The translations under genes and the position numbers were made by a program. From NCBI GenBank assembly GCA_025084515.1, contig JAJAGP010001988.1, positions 62,001 through 126,000 of the forward strand: a stretch of DNA of 64,000 bases. The letters are read 5' to 3'. The notes under the pieces are model-generated. The model had not been told where the DNA came from. It made no database searches and saw only the letters and a program-made list of their open reading frames with translations. Of the stretch, positions 10,645 to 21,235 are shown piece by piece; the stretch's first letter is position 1, and every line of letters begins with the position of its first letter. Source of the stretch: Ancistrus triradiatus (taxonomy: Eukaryota; Chordata; Actinopteri; Siluriformes; Loricariidae).

Positions 10645-11418
10645 TGCTGCCTGGCCAACAAAAGGTCACCACCTGAATTTAACTAAGCAAATAGTTAAAT
10701 AAAGAGCCTCCCATCAGATAATTACTGCATTGGTGATTATGTTTCAGCTTTCGTTAAGTTATTTAACCCTAACTGATGCAGTGGGTAGCTTCTCATTTGT
10801 TAAACAACCATGTTGAAATACATATCCTGTGCTAATCAGATGTTAATCTGTTTCAGAAGGTTCAGTTTGTGAAAGAGTTCTTCAGGGAGCACGGAGACAT
10901 CATTTTCACACATGGATTGGCAGAGTCCAGACCTGAACCCCATTGAGAATTTTTGGGATGTTCTGGAAAAGACTTTGGCCAGTGGACAGACATAAATGTT
11001 GTGACATTGCAGAAGCAGTTCTGTCCAGAGTTGCATTAATTTTTCCCCAAGATCTTGTATTGATTATGGGAGGGTTTCGCAAAGTCTTCTCAAGCACATT
11101 CCAAAGATTTTCAGTGGGGTTCAGGTCTGGACTCTGTGGTGGCCAATCCATGTGTGAAAATGATGTCTCATGCTCCCTGAATCACTCTTTGACCCTTCTG
11201 AAACAGATTAACATCTTTTCCATGAGCACAGTATGTGTCTTTTGACATGGTTGTTTAACAGATGAGAAGCTAGTCACTGCATCAGTTAGGTTTAAATGAA
11301 CTTGTTGTCAGATTGAAACATAATCACCAATGCAGTAATTATCCAATGGGAGGCTCTTTTACTTATGTAACAATTTGCTTAGTTAAATCCAGATAGTGAA
11401 CTTTTTTTTTTTGCAGTG
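10645..11418. mobile_element. Foldback-type Tc1 derivative (long inverted arms)
   Basis: The left arm (about 10647-10977) and right arm (about 11083-11415, inverted) match for about 325 bp with indels, around a spacer of about 105 bp. Landmarks in both arms: 'aatttaactaagcaaat'-type outer end, 'aattactgcattggtgatta', 'taactgatgcagtg', 'gttaatctgtttcagaagg', 'catcattttcacacatgga' and the third catalytic block. The right terminus is 'ttttttgcagtg' followed by TA at 11419-11420. Both arms join the leader directly to the C-terminal transposase block, so the internal deletion appears older than the inverted duplication. Confidence 0.75.
10906..11151 (-). pseudogene. Tc1-like transposase C-terminal block in the foldback element
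   Basis: An 81-residue stretch starts MDWPPQSPDLNPTENLWNVL (the third acidic block with Glu present) and continues EKTLRNPPIIN and KINATLDRTASAMSQHL. It runs from the right arm through the spacer into the left arm. The last ~25 residues are antisense left arm, not real protein. The left arm encodes the same block on the plus strand (DWQSPDLNPIENFWDVLEK at about 10915-10970). Confidence 0.75.
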
Positions 11419-11420
11419 TA

Positions 11421-12230
11421 TCTTCAGTGTAAAGAAGAACAAGGAGTCCTGGAAGTGACCACCTAAAACACCTAATAAATGTGGTGTTAGTCCTAATATA
11501 GAATTTATGTTTATTGTGTGTATCAAGTCAATTCTCAACAACATGTACAATTACAACAAAGTTCGAAAATCTGTTTTGTGTAAAACGCTTCAAACAGGAC
11601 AAGACAAGCAATACAGTGAGAGTGCTGAAAAACTTCAAGCTAATTCCATACTTTATTGCTATAGATTTAATGGAATAAAACATGAATTTGGCATGCTTCT
11701 TGGTCATGATAGGCTAGCTGCTAACATTACCTGATTACCTACAAAATAATAATAAAAACACAAAAGTCAAACATTTACATTTGGCAAATTTAACACATTG
11801 TGAAAGGAATTAAGATTTAAACTCTGGTTTCTATGATATTTCATGATCTTTTCCCTATCCATCTCTAAACCTCTCCTTTTTGCTTGCATTTTCTGTTGAC
11901 CAAAAACTCACTCAAATCAAATGCAGTCTCAAATTAAAACACAGCCTAAAGTTAAAATAAAGTATAATTCACATGCTTACAATTTCTATGGGTTTTCACA
12001 TGGCGTATATGGTGCTAACATTTGGTAGAACTAAAAAAAATATATGTTAATGTGACATAGATAACTTAATGTTCCACTTTTAGAGCTGCTCTGCAATCCA
12101 AGTTATGGGCAAAGGAAACTATGACAAACATTACCAATAACAATTAGCATAACATTTATGTCAATTTTGAAGGCTGTACATTGAAAACTGAATTATATTT
12201 TATGTATTGTCCTGTTCCCTGGGGGCCTAT
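11421..12230. other. No recognisable feature
   Basis: AT-rich sequence of about 800 bp. The 75-residue open frame at 11507-11734 has no recognisable motif and no context supporting a gene. I see no repeat boundaries here. Confidence 0.5.
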
Positions 12231-12231
12231 A

Positions 12232-12262
12232 GAATAGAAAAGAATAGAATAGAATAGAATAC
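12232..12262 (+). repeat. (AGAAT)n microsatellite
   Basis: Five-base units (agaat), with one variant unit at the left, run to 12262. It is followed by 'acatttattgtcgttgagta' and 'tttacacagtgaaattgag' (to about 12320), a dispersed fish repeat segment also seen in a diverged form near 3580. Confidence 0.85.
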
Positions 12263-12439
12263 ATTTATTGTCGTTGAGTAAACAGTGTTACAGACAATGT
12301 TTACACAGTGAAATTGAGTTTAGCATCCTCATCAAGGCAACAGTAGTGCAAAAGGAACTATTAAGAATAATTCAAAATTTACAATTTACAAATACATCAA
12401 AATGTTACAAACTAGTACATACAATATAAACATACTACA

Positions 12440-13826
12440 GATGTCACCTCATGGTGCACCTGAGCACAAGCCTACCAAACTTCATAGTGGTAGGTCTAAA
12501 ACTGACTGAGTTAGATTCAATGACCTTATAGGGGTCCTAGTGCCAAGTTGGGAACCTCAGAGGCCCCAAAGGCATCACATGTCACCTCAGGGTGCATCCA
12601 CGATCAAGCATGCCAGATTTCGTGGCCTTAGGTCCAAAGGTAAGGTATGTTCAATGGCCAGCTTGGGCCCCAGTGCCCAGCTGGGGAATTCAGGGGCCCA
12701 ATAGCCATCACATCTCACCTCAGATTGCACCTGGGACCAAGCCTGCTGAATTTCGTGGCTGTAGGTCAAAAACTGACTGAGTTACTCTCAATGATCTGCC
12801 AGGGGCCCTTTGCTCAGCCAGGGACCTCAAGGGCCCCATGGGCATGACATGTCACCTCAGAGTGCACTTGGGAACAAACCTGCCAAAGTTTGCGGGCGTA
12901 GGTAAAAAACTGACTGAGTTACGGTCAGTGTCCCTCAAGGAACCCCAGTGCCCAACAGGGGACATCAGGGGGCACCATTGCCATCACATAACCTCAGAGT
13001 GCACCCAGGACCAAGCATGAAGAAATTCATGGCCTTAGGTCCAAAACTGACTGAATTATAGTCAATGACCTGCCAGGGGTCCCAGTGCCCTTTCTGGGGT
13101 TTTGAGGCTCCCATGTTATTGGGTCATGTTAGGTCATGTACCCTGGAATGCTATATAGCAATGTATATAGTGCTATATGCTATATAGGGCAGTAGAATCA
13201 GTAGATCTGTGTATATAGAGTAGATCTGTGCTGATAGAGAAAGGAGGTGCTTTTCAGATGAGTTTGTGAGATTTGAATCTTCCGTAAACACCTGCAGGAC
13301 TGAAACCCCATTATTTCCTATGGGGCAAAAAAAGCACATCAGCACCAAATGCACAAGCACCATTTTCCCGTATGGGTTCTACGACCATGCCGAATTTCAT
13401 CTTTGGACTTTTTTCATGCAAATACAAATGCAGTATGTAAATGAAACAACATTTCTTTTAGCTGTGGCATAAAATCTCACCTCAAGCTGTACCCAGGACT
13501 GAGCGTGTCGAATTTCAGGGCTGTAGGTCAAAAACTGACTGAGTTACTCCCAATGATCTGCCAGGGGCCCTTTGTCCAGCTGGTGTTTTCAGGGGCCCCA
13601 TGGCCATCACATGTCACCTCATATTGCACCCAGGACCAAGTCTGCTGAATTTCGTGGCTGTAGGTCAAGAACTGACTGAGTTACTGAGTTATGACCAGCC
13701 AGGGGCCCCAGTGGCCAGTCGGGGACCTCAAGAGCTACAAAGGCATCACATGTCACCTCAGGGTGCACCCGGGACCAAGCACACTGAATTTCGCTGTGTT
13801 GGTCAGAATAGTTCATGAGTTAAGAA
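12440..13826 (+). repeat. Tandem satellite, ~137-bp unit, interrupted
   Basis: The marker 'tcacctca' recurs at about 12442, 12581, 12714, 12851, 12989, 13476, 13612 and 13752: spacings of 139, 133, 137 and 138, then a gap, then 136 and 140. Unit landmarks are 'gtgcaccc.ggaccaag', 'gaatttcgtggc.gtaggtc', 'aaaactgactgagtta', 'ctgccaggggcc' and 'ggggacctca'. The units are clearly GC-richer than their flanks. About 345 bp at 13120-13465 is unrelated or strongly diverged. Short open frames here on both strands are chance. Confidence 0.85.
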
Positions 13827-14819
13827 CCTGACAACAACAGTGTGTCTGTTTCTTGTCATCAGAACAAGATACTCTACAGATGGCCAGTAGGTCATGACTG
13901 AACCCTATTAGGAAAATAATTCCTAACAATAGTCTACCAAAAATGTTCAGCCACCAGCATTAGAGGATGACTAACACAAACTGTGCAAGAAGCGATGAGC
14001 CACTGTCTATGACTTTACATCTACAAGGTGGAGAAATATGGTAGACATGTCTGATAGAGTGCACAGTGCACGGACACTGTTTTCAAACTCTGGCAGCACT
14101 GCTGGCAGCAAAGACATGGAAAGGACATGCGGACTCCAAGGTCTCATTTAAACTAGGGTTCTTGACGGTCTGAGGAAACAACAACTAAGAGATGCTAATG
14201 ACTGCACTACATAAATTCATTTTATTTTGAATTGTCTGATGTTAATACTGAAACTGTGCATTTTTGCACACTCACTTTATTTAGTTTGTATAGGTTGGGA
14301 TAGTTTTTGCTTGATGGCACATTTCAATGATATTATTATGTTGTCACATTAAATTAGAAAAATGGATAGAATGAATGTTGTTGACCATATTCAGTTGATT
14401 TTATGTGGTGACTTCTGATTACGTTTCAGAGAAGGGAACATCATCACCATCATTTTTTCTCAAAAGTTACATTGCCTTAACTAACACTATAATATAATAA
14501 TAAGTTTACAATATATATGAATTAATGTTATATTTTACAAAAGATATGATAAAATATAACATGTAATTATAAAAATATAACAAGCCTGCAAAGAATGGCC
14601 GAAGGAGGCCACCTCACAATTAAAATCTGCTTTAAATATACCAGCTGGGGCTTGTTTGCTCTACAGGTGACCCATGACACAAATATGGACTGGGAGGAAT
14701 ACACATGCGGTACTTTTCCACATTAACAGTTGTGTGAACAACGTTACTGTGGGTGAAAACATAAAGATATTCCCGAACAAGAAACTGGTGATGAACAAAG
14801 GCCAAAATGTAGTCAGCCA
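13827..14819. other. No confident feature
   Basis: AT-rich. 13830-14220 has no motif I recognise. 14220-14590 is very AT-rich and non-coding. The 102-residue frame at 14674-14982 overlaps the start of the LINE fragment below in a different register and is not supported. Confidence 0.45.
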
Positions 14820-15640
14820 TCATACTGCCAGTGCCCAAAAAAGCATCAAGCATCAAGAACTCGAACATCTACCTCCCCGTTGCTCGCACACCCATCTTAA
14901 TGTAGTGTTTCAAGAGGCTGGTCTTGTATCAAATCAAACCATTCATCCCAGCATCCCTGGACTTGCATCTGTGTGTGTATAGGGGCAACAGATCTACAGA
15001 GTATGGATGCTATTTGTGGATTACAGCTCCACTTTTAACACTATGATTCAGAAAGCTCATCATTACACTCCATCACATAGGCAATAACTTATCAATATAT
15101 GGATACTCAAATTCTTTTTATAGCATCTTCAAGCAGTGAGTTGACCTCAACAATAACTCTGAGCACCGGCACACCACAGGGCTGCATCCTGAATCCTATT
15201 CCTACTCCCTATTTACCTCATGCTTGCCACCAATATCAGTATAAAGTTTGAGGGTGACACCTTGGTGATTGGGCCGATATCCATCAGTGACTAATCAACC
15301 CTCAAAGTCAAGGTGCAGAACCTGGAGCGCTGATGTGCAGATAAGTCTGTCCCTCAATACCTCAGAGACTTCAAGGACTGTGCTCCTAGCCACGGAGGAT
15401 GTCTACAACACTCGCTACCTCAGGAAACCTGTCAGCATCTGTAAACACTTCACATACCCATGCCATCATCTGTTTGATTGCCTTCCATCTGGCAGATGAT
15501 ACAAAATCATCTATGCATGGAAATCCACACTGAGGAATAATTTTTTCTCCAGAGCCATGTCACCAAATCTGTCCCATAAGAACTCCTCATAACTGCTGCT
15601 CTGCAGCATCTGCACTTGCACTTAAATCTCTACAAAGTGG
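14820..15640 (+). pseudogene. Degenerate LINE reverse transcriptase (Rex1-like or related)
   Basis: Across several frames: YLPVARTPILM and FKRLVLYQIKPFIPASLDL (fingers), FVDYSSTFNTMI (first catalytic Asp block), the TPQGCIL block at about 15172-15195, and FEGDT at about 15250, matching the usual FADDT active site with Ala to Glu and Asp to Gly. The C-terminal HLFDCLPSGR block lies at about 15465-15500. The motifs differ from the L2 copies and fit a Rex1/Babar-type or related family. Many stops; old. Confidence 0.6.
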
Positions 15641-15644
15641 TGCC

Positions 15645-16262
15645 TTTGTTTGTGAACCCTGTAGAATGTCCTATATTTCTGCATTAATATGAACTAAAGC
15701 ATCGTCAGTTCTTCACACAAGACTTAAAAGTAGATAAGGAGAACCCAGTCACACAAATAGAAAAAACATATTCTTGGTTATTTATTTATTTGGACAACTG
15801 ATCCACTATTACATGTCCGTGAGTGGCAAAAGAACATGAGCCTGTAGGATTAGCAGTTAATCTGAAGGTGAAATTAGAATCAGGAGTGAGTGTGCCTTCA
15901 CATGTTTGTAGAATCGTTTCATGGAGGTTTCTGAATACCTTTAAAGTTCCTCATAAGTTTGGAAAATGTAAAAAAAAACATTCTCTAAAGAGTTTGGACT
16001 CCATCAATCTACAATCAGACATATTGTGTACAAATTTAAAGAATTCAAGACCATGGTTACCCTGCCCAGTAGTGGTCAACCTACTAACATCACTCCAAGA
16101 CTGTGATGTTTGTCCATGATGTCACAAAGGAACCCAGTGTAACTTCACCATCAGGAAAACACTGAACAACAATGGTGCACATGGCAGGTTTGAAAGGAGA
16201 AAGACAGTGCTATCCAAAAAACATTTCTGGCTATCTGGAGTTGCTAAAATTCATGTGATTCA
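15645..16262 (+). mobile_element. Tc1 element (family A), 5' portion
   Basis: The sequence starts with a TIR-like 'tttgtgaaccctgtagaatg' and 'atttctgcattaatatgaac', matching the copies at 36590 and 50260. It continues through 'gagtggcaaaagaacatgag' and a transposase N-terminal region (KFKEFKTMVTLPSSGQPTNI-like, frame-broken) up to 'gaacaacaatggtgcacatg'. The 3' half is missing; another LINE fragment follows at 16263. The TIR region of this family is about 200 bp or longer. Confidence 0.75.
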
Positions 16263-16640
16263 CAAGACACACATCACCACCCTGGTGAAGAAGACATGGC
16301 AGCGCATGTATTATCTCAGGTGGCTGAGGAAATTCAAGATTTCTAAGAAAACCGTCTTGACTGATGTTCTGTCTGGGAACATCACTGCCTGGTATGGTAG
16401 CTGCAACTTACAGGACAAGAAATCCCTCCATAGAGTCATCCAATGTGAGGTCTACTCCAGGTGGTGCAGGTCAACAGCAAATTGGATCATTAAGGTCATT
16501 CACCATCCCAACCATCATCTTTTCCAGTGGTTACCATCTGGAAAACATCTCCACTCCATCAGGGCCAGGAGTCAGAGGCTAAAAAGGAGCTTCTTTCTTC
16601 AGCGTCTTTGCTCAGCCCATAAGGAATTTAAATAGGTACT
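16263..16640 (+). pseudogene. LINE reverse transcriptase C-terminal fragment
   Basis: The 142-residue frame beginning at 16207 reads the LINE product only in its second part: YYLRWLRKFKISKKTVLTDV, SGNITAWYGSCNLQDKKSLH and HHLFQWLPSGKHLHSIRAR. These are post-RT blocks of the same LINE type as 14820-15640. It is a separate copy, because the 14820 copy already includes its own LPSG block. No catalytic residues are included. Confidence 0.7.
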
Positions 16641-16689
16641 AAACCCTTAACAAATCATTGAAAACACTCAGACATTTGAACATGTACAG

Positions 16690-17274
16690 GTCTTAATAAG
16701 GGTGAACTAGAGGCAGATGAATGTAGCAATGGGAACCAGAATAACCGTGAGAGTCCAGGAGGCGAGGTTGGCTTCTCAGAACGCTCCGAGGTCCATGGGA
16801 TCTTGAGGGTAGCAGGTCTTTACTGTGGTGAGGAAAGAAATAAAGAATCACTAAACAGGAGAAAGAAAACCTGATGTGGGAGCCAAACAAAAACAAAAAT
16901 GTTAGCTGTGGCTAGGCTAAGAGCTAAGCTAAAGGCTGCTAAGGCTAGGTTAAGCTAGCGAGGCGAACATTGAGACATGACATGAACTTGACAAATGAAA
17001 TAGGAAGCATGATACCAGGCTGCATCAACGGACGATCTCTCAATCCAAGGCTGTGCAAAGCGAAGCTTTATGGAAGTGAGCTGATGAGCCGAATGAGGAA
17101 CCAGGTTGCGAATCAGGGTAGAGTGTAGGAGCATGAGGACAGCCAGTGGATCTGAGGAGAGAGCACAACAACACCAAGCATGCTGCACTCGCAAAACCAA
17201 ACCAAAATCAAATGAACACATTGAAAAGGTAGTGGTGAAAACAAAAACAAAGCAAAATGGGGCGAACCCTGACA
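16690..17274 (-). mobile_element. 3' LTR of a chromovirus-type gypsy element
   Basis: The inner edge is well defined: on the minus strand the LTR starts TGTCAGGGTTCGCCCC at 17274, immediately after a purine run (aggggga) that serves as polypurine tract. The outer edge near 16690 is approximate. The LTR contains a cluster of 'gctaaggctagg'-type TAGC repeats at 16905-16960, also found in the other gypsy LTRs of the window. No 5' LTR partner is visible, because the element is truncated. Confidence 0.6.
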
Positions 17275-19430
17275 GTAATCCCCCTAAATGCTCGACACCC
17301 GGGCACTGCCAAGATTGGCCTTATGAAAATCACGAATAAGCGATTTGTCTAAAATAGCAGAAGGACTCCCAGGAATGCTCCTCAGGCATGTATCCCTCCC
17401 AATCTACCAGGTATTGGATTCCCTGACCTCGGCAATGGACCTTCAACAGTTGGTGAACCGAGAAGACCTCATGGCCGTCGACGAGTCGGGGAGGTGGAGG
17501 GGGTTTAGCCAGAGGGTTAAGGCCTAAAGAGATCGGAAACGTGGAAGGTGGGGTGTATATGCATATAGCGTGGTAAAATCAAATGAACTGAGGCATCATT
17601 AACAATCTTATCTATGATGAACGGACCGATATACCTGGGTGCCAACTTCTTGGACTACACCTTGAGAGGGATGTTCCAAGAGCCAGATCGACTGTCCTGA
17701 GGAGTACATGGCGCCAGGTCTGTGGCAGCGATTGGCGGAGTGCTGGCAGCTATCCTGGGTCTTGATCAGGGCCGTTCTGGTGGTCTTCCAAGCTTCCTGA
17801 CACCTGCGAAGGTGGTGGTGGACTGATGCGACGGTCACCTCTGCTTCCAGGTCAGGGACGACTGGTATCCGAACAAGGCCTCGAAGGGGGAGAGACCCGT
17901 GGTGGATCAGGGCAAGGTGTTGTGGGCGTACTCTGCCCAGCCCAGGCATTAACTCCATTTGGCGGGTTCCTTGGTGGACAGGCAGCGCAGAGTGGCCTCT
18001 ATTTCCTGGTTGGCCCGCTCTGGCTATGGAAACCTGAGGTAAGACTCACGAGGCTCCAATGGCCTTGCAGAAGGCCTTTCACACCTGTGACCTGAACTGG
18101 GGCCCCCAGTCCGAGATGATGTCAACCGGGATGCCGTGAATCTTGAATATATGGTCAAAAAGTAGGCTGGCCGTCTCGGAAGCCGAGGGGAGCTTGGCCA
18201 GGGAAATGAGTCGCACGGCTTTGCAGAAACGATCGATAACGGTCATAATGACTGAGTTGCCATCGGACACCGGAAGTCCCATCACAAAGTCGGTGGTGAT
18301 GTGAGACCAGCAAGGGATGCAGTAGTACAGCCAGGGGCTGGTGGGAGGTCTTACTGCCAGGGCAGGTGGAAAAGGTGGCCGTAACCTGCCTGACCCCGTC
18401 TTCCATAGACGGCCAGCAGAAATGTCTCTTGATGAGGGCGAGGGTCTGGTGGATGCCAGGGTGGCAGGCAACTCGAGATTCATGGCCCCACTGGAGCATG
18501 GTGGTCCGGGCTGAAGTAAGCACAAAGAGCCGATTGGGTGGTCCGCCCCTGGCATTAGGTTCAGTCCCCTGTGCCTCTTTTACCGTCTTCTCCACTTCCC
18601 AGGAGAGATGGGCCATGAGCCTCTCAGGAGGGATGATGGTGTCAGTGGGTTCCTTAGGATCCCCGGAGGAGAACTAGCAAGACAGAGCATCCAGTATGAT
18701 GTTCTTGGAACCCAGGTGTTATTTGAGTGAAAAGTTGAAACGGGAAAAGAACATGGCCCACCTGGCCTGGTGTGAGTTCAACATATTGCTCCTGAATGCC
18801 GACGTCGTAGTTCAAGGCACAGGGGTGGAGCTTCATGATCTGGGTCCTGCATTTGGTAGTGGACGGGACTCACTCAGAGGTCCGATGCATCCACCTCCAC
18901 GATAAACTGTCTGTTGGGATTCAGCTGAACTAGGACCAGGGTAAAAAGTCCCTTGAGCTTACGGAAGGCCTCCCTGGCCTCGGGTGTCCAATGGAATGAC
19001 CTCTTGGTCAAGGTGAGTTGTGCAAGGGATGACAGCACCTTGCTATAATCCCTGATAAACCTCCTGTAGAAACTGGCGAAGCCCAGAAATCACTGCAATT
19101 CCTTGCGTAATTTCTTGAGGTACCAGCCACTCTGCCATTGCATGGATCTTCTCGGGGTCTGCTTTGATGCACCCCATCTGGATGATGTACCTGAGAAAAG
19201 AGACCCTGACAGTGTGGAACTGGCACTTCTCAGCTTTCACGAAGAGTTTGTTCTCCAGGTGTAGTGAGAGTACCTGGCAGACGTGCCAAACGTGCTCCCC
19301 TAGGACCGGGAAAAGATCAAAATATAATTTAGGTAAATGAACACAAAACGATTTAGATAGTCTCTGAGCACATCCTTTACAAAAGCCTGAAAGATAACAG
19401 GTGCGTTAGTCAGGCATCACGTTTGTTGAC
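17275..19430 (-). pseudogene. Ty3/gypsy chromovirus pol remnant (RT, RNase H, integrase, chromodomain)
   Basis: Minus-strand order: RT palm near 19360 with FIYLNYILIFS (normal YLDD changed to YLNY); KAEKCQFHTVRVSFL and GCIKADPEKIHAMAEWLVP (19240-19043); partial RNase H (LNYDVG at 18810); integrase zinc region with HESRVACHPGIH and one surviving Cys block (STCPGSKTSH, first Cys lost); integrase core with TDFVMGLP and IISDWGPQF; RANQEIEATLR with the catalytic Glu near 18000; and a chromodomain-like block (EVFSVHQLLKV, GIQYLVDWEGY) near 17380-17470. Multiple frameshifts and stops. Protease, gag and the RT N-terminus are absent. Confidence 0.8.
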
Positions 19431-19589
19431 CGTAGAGAACTTCTGTGGCTCTTGCATCATTCGTCGGATCCTCTACTCGCCAGTGTGAGAGGATGTTGCT
19501 CCCTTGTTCCGTCCGGGAGATGTCACCCACCCAGAATTTGCTCAGAGGATGTCATCTGAATCTGAGCACATTAGTTTTTTGTGTTGTTT

Positions 19590-20510
19590 TTTGTGTTGTT
19601 AGCGCCCTGTGGCCCTGTATTTGAGCATGCTAGCTCTGTATTTGCGCACGCTAGCTCTGTATCTGAGCTTGCGGTTCCTCTTAGCTCCATAGATGAGCTG
19701 TTAGTGCGCCGTAGCTTAGTACCTAAGCTGTTAGTGCCCCGTAGCTCAGTACCTGAGCACGTTAGCTCTGCATCTAAGCATGTTAGCTCCATATCTGAGC
19801 ATGCCGTGCCTCTTAGCTCCGTATATGAGCCATTAGTGCCCCGTGGCTCAGTACCTGAGCATGCTAGCTCCGTATCTTTGCTCCATACCAGAATTTGTTA
19901 GTTCTGTATTTGAACCGTTAGCGCTACCTGGCTCCGTATCTGAGCCCACTGTGCCCTTTAGTTTCGTACCTGAGCATGTTAGCTCTGTATCCGAATTCGT
20001 TAACTCAGTTTCCACACACATCGCGCCTTTTAGCTCTGTAGGTGCGCCATTAGCTTTGTATAGCTTCGTGTCTGAGCCTGCCGCGCCTTTTAGTTTCTTA
20101 CCTGAACACGATAGCCCCGTACTTGAGTTTGTTAGCTCCGTATCTGAGCATGGTAGCTCAGTACAGGATGTCTAATGCTCTGCTTCCATACCTGAACCTG
20201 TCATGCTATTTAGCCCCGTACCTGAGTCGAATGCGCAACTATGTTCCATATCTGAGTTCGTAGCGCCCTGTAGTTTCATACCTGTGTTCGAAGTTTCGTT
20301 TGTTTCCATACCCAAGCACATCGCATCTCCTAGTTTCATAACTGAATAAGACGCATCACCTAGCTCCGTATCGGTGTCCACTGCACCGCTTGGTATCTGA
20401 GTACAACATGCCACCTAGTTCTGTACCTGAATGAGATGTGACTCTCTGTATTTTATCGGAGCCAGATGCACCGACTCCTGCACCACGGACATTTGCTCCG
20501 TCTCCCATGC
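19590..20510 (+). repeat. 21/30-nt tandem repeat that preserves reading frame
   Basis: About 27 units based on 'tagctccgtatctgagcatg'. Unit lengths are mostly 21 nt or 30 nt, both multiples of three, so a plus-strand frame stays open for long stretches (19581-19901 and 19843-20175) with repeats such as SSVSEHAVPLSS and VPEHVSSVSE. The minus strand is also open (19792-19571). The right end at about 20440-20510 becomes Pro/Ala-rich (PDAPTPAPRTFAPSPMPALR). It lies between the truncated gypsy pol and a plus-strand LTR. Function and family are unknown; it could be the 3' internal region of the element owning that LTR. Confidence 0.75.
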
Positions 20511-20559
20511 CAGCACTGAGGATGTCAGCACCCGTGCCAGCAGCAATCAGCAGCGATAC

Positions 20560-21195
20560 TGTCACGATCCACGGCCAAAACCTGACATTTCCACCCATGG
20601 GCGCTTCGGACTACATCACCCACAATTCCTTGATGGCCGCTGATTCACATGGGCATTGTTGTTTTGATTACTGGCTAACGACGTACAGCCGGGAGAAGCT
20701 CTTTATAAGTTTTGCTCTCCCAAGTGCTGTCGCGATAGCATTATCTCGGAACTCCCAAGTGTATGGTGCGGTTCGCTGGATTTCCTGTGCTGTTGTGGTC
20801 CCGTCCACTGGATGACTTTCTGTTGTGGTCCCGTCCACTGGATTACCTGTGCTGTTGTAGTCCTGTCCGCTGGATGACTGTCTTTTGTGTCTCCGGATCG
20901 TTGCGTTCCCGGACTCTCATGTTTGCGGCCTCATCCGGTACGTCCTGTTTTGCAGCTCTGCCTGCTTATTTTCGTTCAGGCCTGCATTAGCCTAGCTTCT
21001 CGCTAGCCCCAGTAGCCTCTCTCTTGCTCTCCGTAGCATTAGGATGTTCCCCTTATGTTCTGTTTCTTTTCGCTGTGTTTGCCTTGGTTCGTTAGTATTA
21101 TTATTACCATTGTTTTGTTTAATAAATTGTTTGCTTTTACTGGAACCCTGCACATGTCTGCATCCCATTTCTGCACCACATACCGCATCGTCACA
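20560..21195 (+). mobile_element. Gypsy-type LTR (single), plus orientation
   Basis: It starts TGTCACGATCCACGGCC at 20560 and ends ATCGTCACA at 21195, giving TG...CA termini with inverted 'tgt(c/g)acgat' ends. The polyadenylation signal aataaa lies at 21120, followed by a 'ctgcacatgtctgcatccca' stretch like the U5 of other gypsy LTRs here. A TAGC-rich cluster lies at 20990-21015. No matching 5-bp duplication is seen (gatac versus gaagg). It holds an internal short tandem repeat (20785-20880). Confidence 0.6.
20785..20880 (+). repeat. ~30-bp tandem repeat inside the LTR
   Basis: Three consecutive copies of a 'gttgtggtcccgtccactgg' unit, period about 28-34 bp, the third copy with several substitutions. 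It lies in the promoter (U3) half of the LTR, where tandem repeats often act as enhancer-like modules; that role is inference only. Confidence 0.75.
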
Positions 21196-21235
21196 GAAGG
21201 AACTTACATATTCCCGTACAAAATTTTTCAGATTT

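Noticed and set aside
12592..13020. Overlapping short frames on both strands
   Set aside because: Translations of the 137-bp satellite; they follow the repeat period, with no start or splice context.
18366..18677. 103-residue plus-strand frame
   Set aside because: Antisense shadow of the integrase region of the minus-strand gypsy.
19590..20510. CRISPR-like array
   Set aside because: Units are contiguous variants without unique spacers, in a eukaryotic repeat setting.
20553..21200. Solo LTR with target duplication
   Set aside because: Flanking pentamers (gatac and gaagg) do not match, so I report it only as a single LTR of unknown history.
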